This document shows, piece after piece, positions 61,500-64,000 of a stretch of DNA of 64,000 nucleotides. This stretch comes from Kryptolebias marmoratus (Eukaryota; Chordata; Actinopteri; Cyprinodontiformes; Rivulidae). Location: assembly GCF_001649575.2 (NCBI RefSeq), contig NC_051445.1, positions 10,899,185 through 10,963,184 on the forward strand. The letters run 5' to 3'. Both the position numbers and the translations under genes were made by a program. Position 1 is the stretch's first letter; each line of letters opens with the position of its first letter. Under the pieces are notes generated by a model. The model saw nothing but the letters and a program-made list of their open reading frames with translations. It searched no databases and was not told the DNA's origin.

Positions 61500-63721
61500 C
61501 TTCCAAATTATTTTTTTATCACAGTTTGTGATTTGTGATTTTTTTGTGGAAATGGACTTCCCTGTTACACTTCAAAGTGGTAAATGAAAATGGTCTGTCG
61601 GTTTGTGAAAATAAAGAAGAAGCCGGTAAATGAAATTGCATCATGTTGTTTTTATTGCTCTACAACAGAGTTGTTTTTTTTTTTTTTGAAGTGCTCTGTG
61701 CCTGAGGCCACTTTGAAATTGCATGTTGAAGCAGGGAGGTTTGTCTTTCCTTTCAAATGGGAAAATAAAAATATAGCTTTCGTTTAATTTCTCCAGTTTA
61801 TTTTACAACGTGTGTTATTACCGCCCATTTTATATTCACCACTGAATCCAAAGCAAATAGGAAAATGACGGGTGTGATGCCGTTCGGGGGGTCGGGTTGC
61901 GGCAGGGTGAATGACATGACCCCCGGCGCAGCTTATAAATAGAACATGGTAGCTTTGAAGGAGACATGTAAGAGGAGACACAATCACAGAGCGCCTCGAA
62001 CACTAATTGTAAAACACAAGATGTTATCGACTGATCCTGCAGCACCACCTGAAGTTACAGAGGCTCGTCTGCGAACTACTTTGACTCGATGTACTGACGT
62101 CAACTCTCGCTGCTCCCACGCTCATAACGTGCGTTTGATTTGTGATATCAGCCTATAAATTTCACTTTTGTGCAAAATACAAACGACAGGATTCCTGGTT
62201 GTGCGTCAAAAAAGCTTGATTTGGTCAAAACCTAACGAGTTACGCTCCCCACAGCATTTCCTTCGCCAACGTATTTGGTAATATAATGTGAAATGATTAA
62301 AACATTTTAGGTGCTTTGTAATATAAGTGCAGGTATTGTAGCCTGCAGTACAATACGGATAAAAGCTTCCTAATGTCATTACTTTGTACTCATAAAGTGG
62401 CTAGTCAATGGATTCACAGCAAATGTGTATTCAGAACACACTGCACACACTTACCAAAAAAAACAACAACAATCAAATAAAATGTGTGCAAAAATACTCT
62501 GTTTGCAAATCACGTGAAATTAATGAAGGGTAAAATCTCTGGTCTGGTCTAAAGGCACCGCCTGCAACGCCGCTCTCATGTTTTAATAAAAATAAACTGG
62601 TTATTAAAATTAAAATGATTTGAGTGAATACGATTTAAAAATAGCCTCGTGCAAATGTGGTGTTTTGATCCAGTTGTGAAAAAGGAAGAGCGTTTTTTTC
62701 CGGTCGCAGAAAAGAGCAAACCACGCCCAACATCCCCATCGCCATCGCCTCAGTCTTGCTTTTCCGATGCTTTAGGGGACCGTGAGCCTCTGACGGGTTT
62801 ACAGAGACAAGTGCTAATTATTTTTACATGAAATTCAGCAGGACCACCGAGTTTCATTCAACACCCTTGAGACAATTCAAAGATCAAAAAATGAACACAA
62901 TCCAAAAGTTACAGAACGTGACAACAGCACGTTTGCTTTGAGTGACGTAAAACACAACAGGATACTGTAGAGAAAAAAAAAGAAGCAGATTATCTAGACA
63001 ACATTATTATCTGTCTGAAAGAAAATACAGAAGTTGTTTCGACACAAATGTTCAAATTAAATAAAGAAACTTTTACAATTCCAAAATATTTTCTCTAAGC
63101 TAAAAGATATAATAAAAAAATACAACAAACAGTACATTTTATGTGAAGAAACTGTTCAAAACCGCTGCTCATTTTCAACCGTTTCTCCTCATCACTATTG
63201 TTCTGCTTTGGCTCAAACAGGCTGTCCGCTTATCCATACTTACCACTGGAAAAGGAAACACTGAAAAACAAAAAAAATAAAACAAACTCTGCACCATGGT
63301 GAAAATACATTCCTGAGTACATTATTATCCGTTACATCCAGAGGCCAAAACGTTTCTCCAGATCAGCAACGTGAAGGTGCAGTTGCAGGTGGTGGCCACC
63401 ATGCGGAGCCGTCGCCCATCTCACCACTTGGGTGTTCGAGCCAGATGAGCGTGCTGTGGTAGAGATGGGCCAGATGTGAGACTTAAAACCCGAAAGACTG
63501 CCAGGGCCAATCAGACAACTAGGTCAAACTCCCCTCCTTTCTCCTCCATCTTTCTTTGTTTCCGTTTGTTTTCCGCAGGATGATTCTCTCTAAACCTATC
63601 TCCTTCCTCTCTTACCGTTGTAAATAACGTCCTTTCCTTTCCCCTTTCTGTCTAGTTTAAACTCTTGGTCTCCCAGTCAGACTCCTGTCTGTTTCTCTTT
63701 AAAACCTCCTACTTTCTGCGT
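61500..63721. other. Intergenic and probable 3' UTR of the channel gene
   Basis: AT-rich with no supported exon. The part nearest 63721 is presumably the 3' UTR of the potassium channel gene, but I find no convincing minus-strand AATAAA that fixes its end. Confidence 0.4.
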
Positions 63722-63937
63722 TCAGTTGAAGTGAGGATGTTCTGCCCGGGTTGGCCTTTGGCTCTCAGACTCTCGATCTGGCTCGTCTCCTGGGGAGGCG
63801 AGCTGCATGGCCACTTCGTTCTCGTAGCAAAACGACAAGCACGAGCCGCCGAAGTACTTCTGCTCAGCCAGATCTTTGGCGCTGCATGCCGGTGTGTTTG
63901 GGATTTCATATGTTCGATGGAAAAATGAGTAGTCCAC
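63722..63937 (-). CDS. kcnj14: Kir2-type inward-rectifier K+ channel, last coding exon (partial)
   Basis: The final coding exon (71 aa plus stop) follows a TTTTTTTTGCTAG acceptor just above 63937; the rest of the gene lies beyond the right edge. The sequence [20 protein letters not shown], then KDLAEQKYF and [10 protein letters not shown], is the cytoplasmic C-terminus of Kir2 channels. FCYENE is the known ER-export signal of Kir2 proteins. Kir2 channels are tetrameric and hold the resting potential near the K+ equilibrium. Most Kir2 members end in a PDZ motif such as SEI, but this one ends EHPHFN, as expected for Kir2.4. Human KCNJ14 (Kir2.4) lies in the same chromosomal block as SPHK2, RPL18 and MYH14, so kcnj14 is the best paralogue call. 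The paralogue is inferred; the family is certain. Confidence 0.8.
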   Translation of the reverse strand: MDYSFFHRTYEIPNTPACSAKDLAEQKYFGGSCLSFCYENEVAMQLASPGDEPDRESESQRPTRAEHPHFN

Positions 63938-64000
63938 CTAGCAAAAAAAAGGAGCAATTTTTAAATTAGACTTAACACAACACCTTAAATCTCTATTATT

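Overview
This is a 64-kb window of a ray-finned fish genome, most likely a percomorph teleost. The evidence is the spliced vertebrate gene structures, teleost-type protein sequences, and an intron and intergenic repeat load typical of fish (Tc1-like, hAT-like and LINE fragments, short palindromic MITEs). All coding calls are hand-built spliced models. Exon joins were chosen by GT/AG (one GC/AG) signals, reading frame and family homology, and for every complete gene the exon lengths sum to a multiple of three.

Layout from left to right. An orphan first coding exon (minus) with a CpG-rich, ETS-motif promoter lies at 854-1125 and is followed by a LINE 3' fragment. sphk2 (sphingosine kinase 2, minus) has its coding exons at 5197-11164 and 5' exons out to 14883. 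rpl18 (60S ribosomal protein L18, minus, 188 aa, seven exons) is at 15125-20382 with a TOP-type start. A repeat-rich stretch at 21-22 kb holds an 844-bp hAT-like element with perfect 8-bp target duplications. mpv17l (Mpv17-like membrane protein, minus, 177 aa) is at 22464-23930. A Tc1-like element carrying a nested MITE is at about 24.1-25.6 kb. A 438-aa gene with a FAM181-like N-terminal block (plus) is at 27899-30142. myh14 (non-muscle myosin heavy chain II-C, minus) has 41 constitutive coding exons at 33762-56534, predicts 2009 aa, and has a 5' UTR exon and CpG promoter near 60 kb. The last coding exon of a Kir2-type potassium channel (minus), probably kcnj14, lies at the right edge.

The genes do not form a pathway. 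From memory, SPHK2, RPL18, KCNJ14 and MYH14 all lie in human 19q13.33, so this looks like a conserved vertebrate block. sphk2 and rpl18 are packed head to tail, with the rpl18 poly(A) signal about 200 bp from the sphk2 first exon. The FAM181-like gene and myh14 are convergent.

The most interesting unexplained structure is in myh14. Three short, frame-preserving candidate exons sit exactly where vertebrate myosin II genes carry regulated inserts: a 48-nt and a 12-nt exon at loop 1 (near the ATP pocket) and a 69-nt exon at loop 2 (actin-binding). Second is the FAM181-like gene, which keeps the N-terminal FAM181 block but shows no recognisable TEAD-binding loop.
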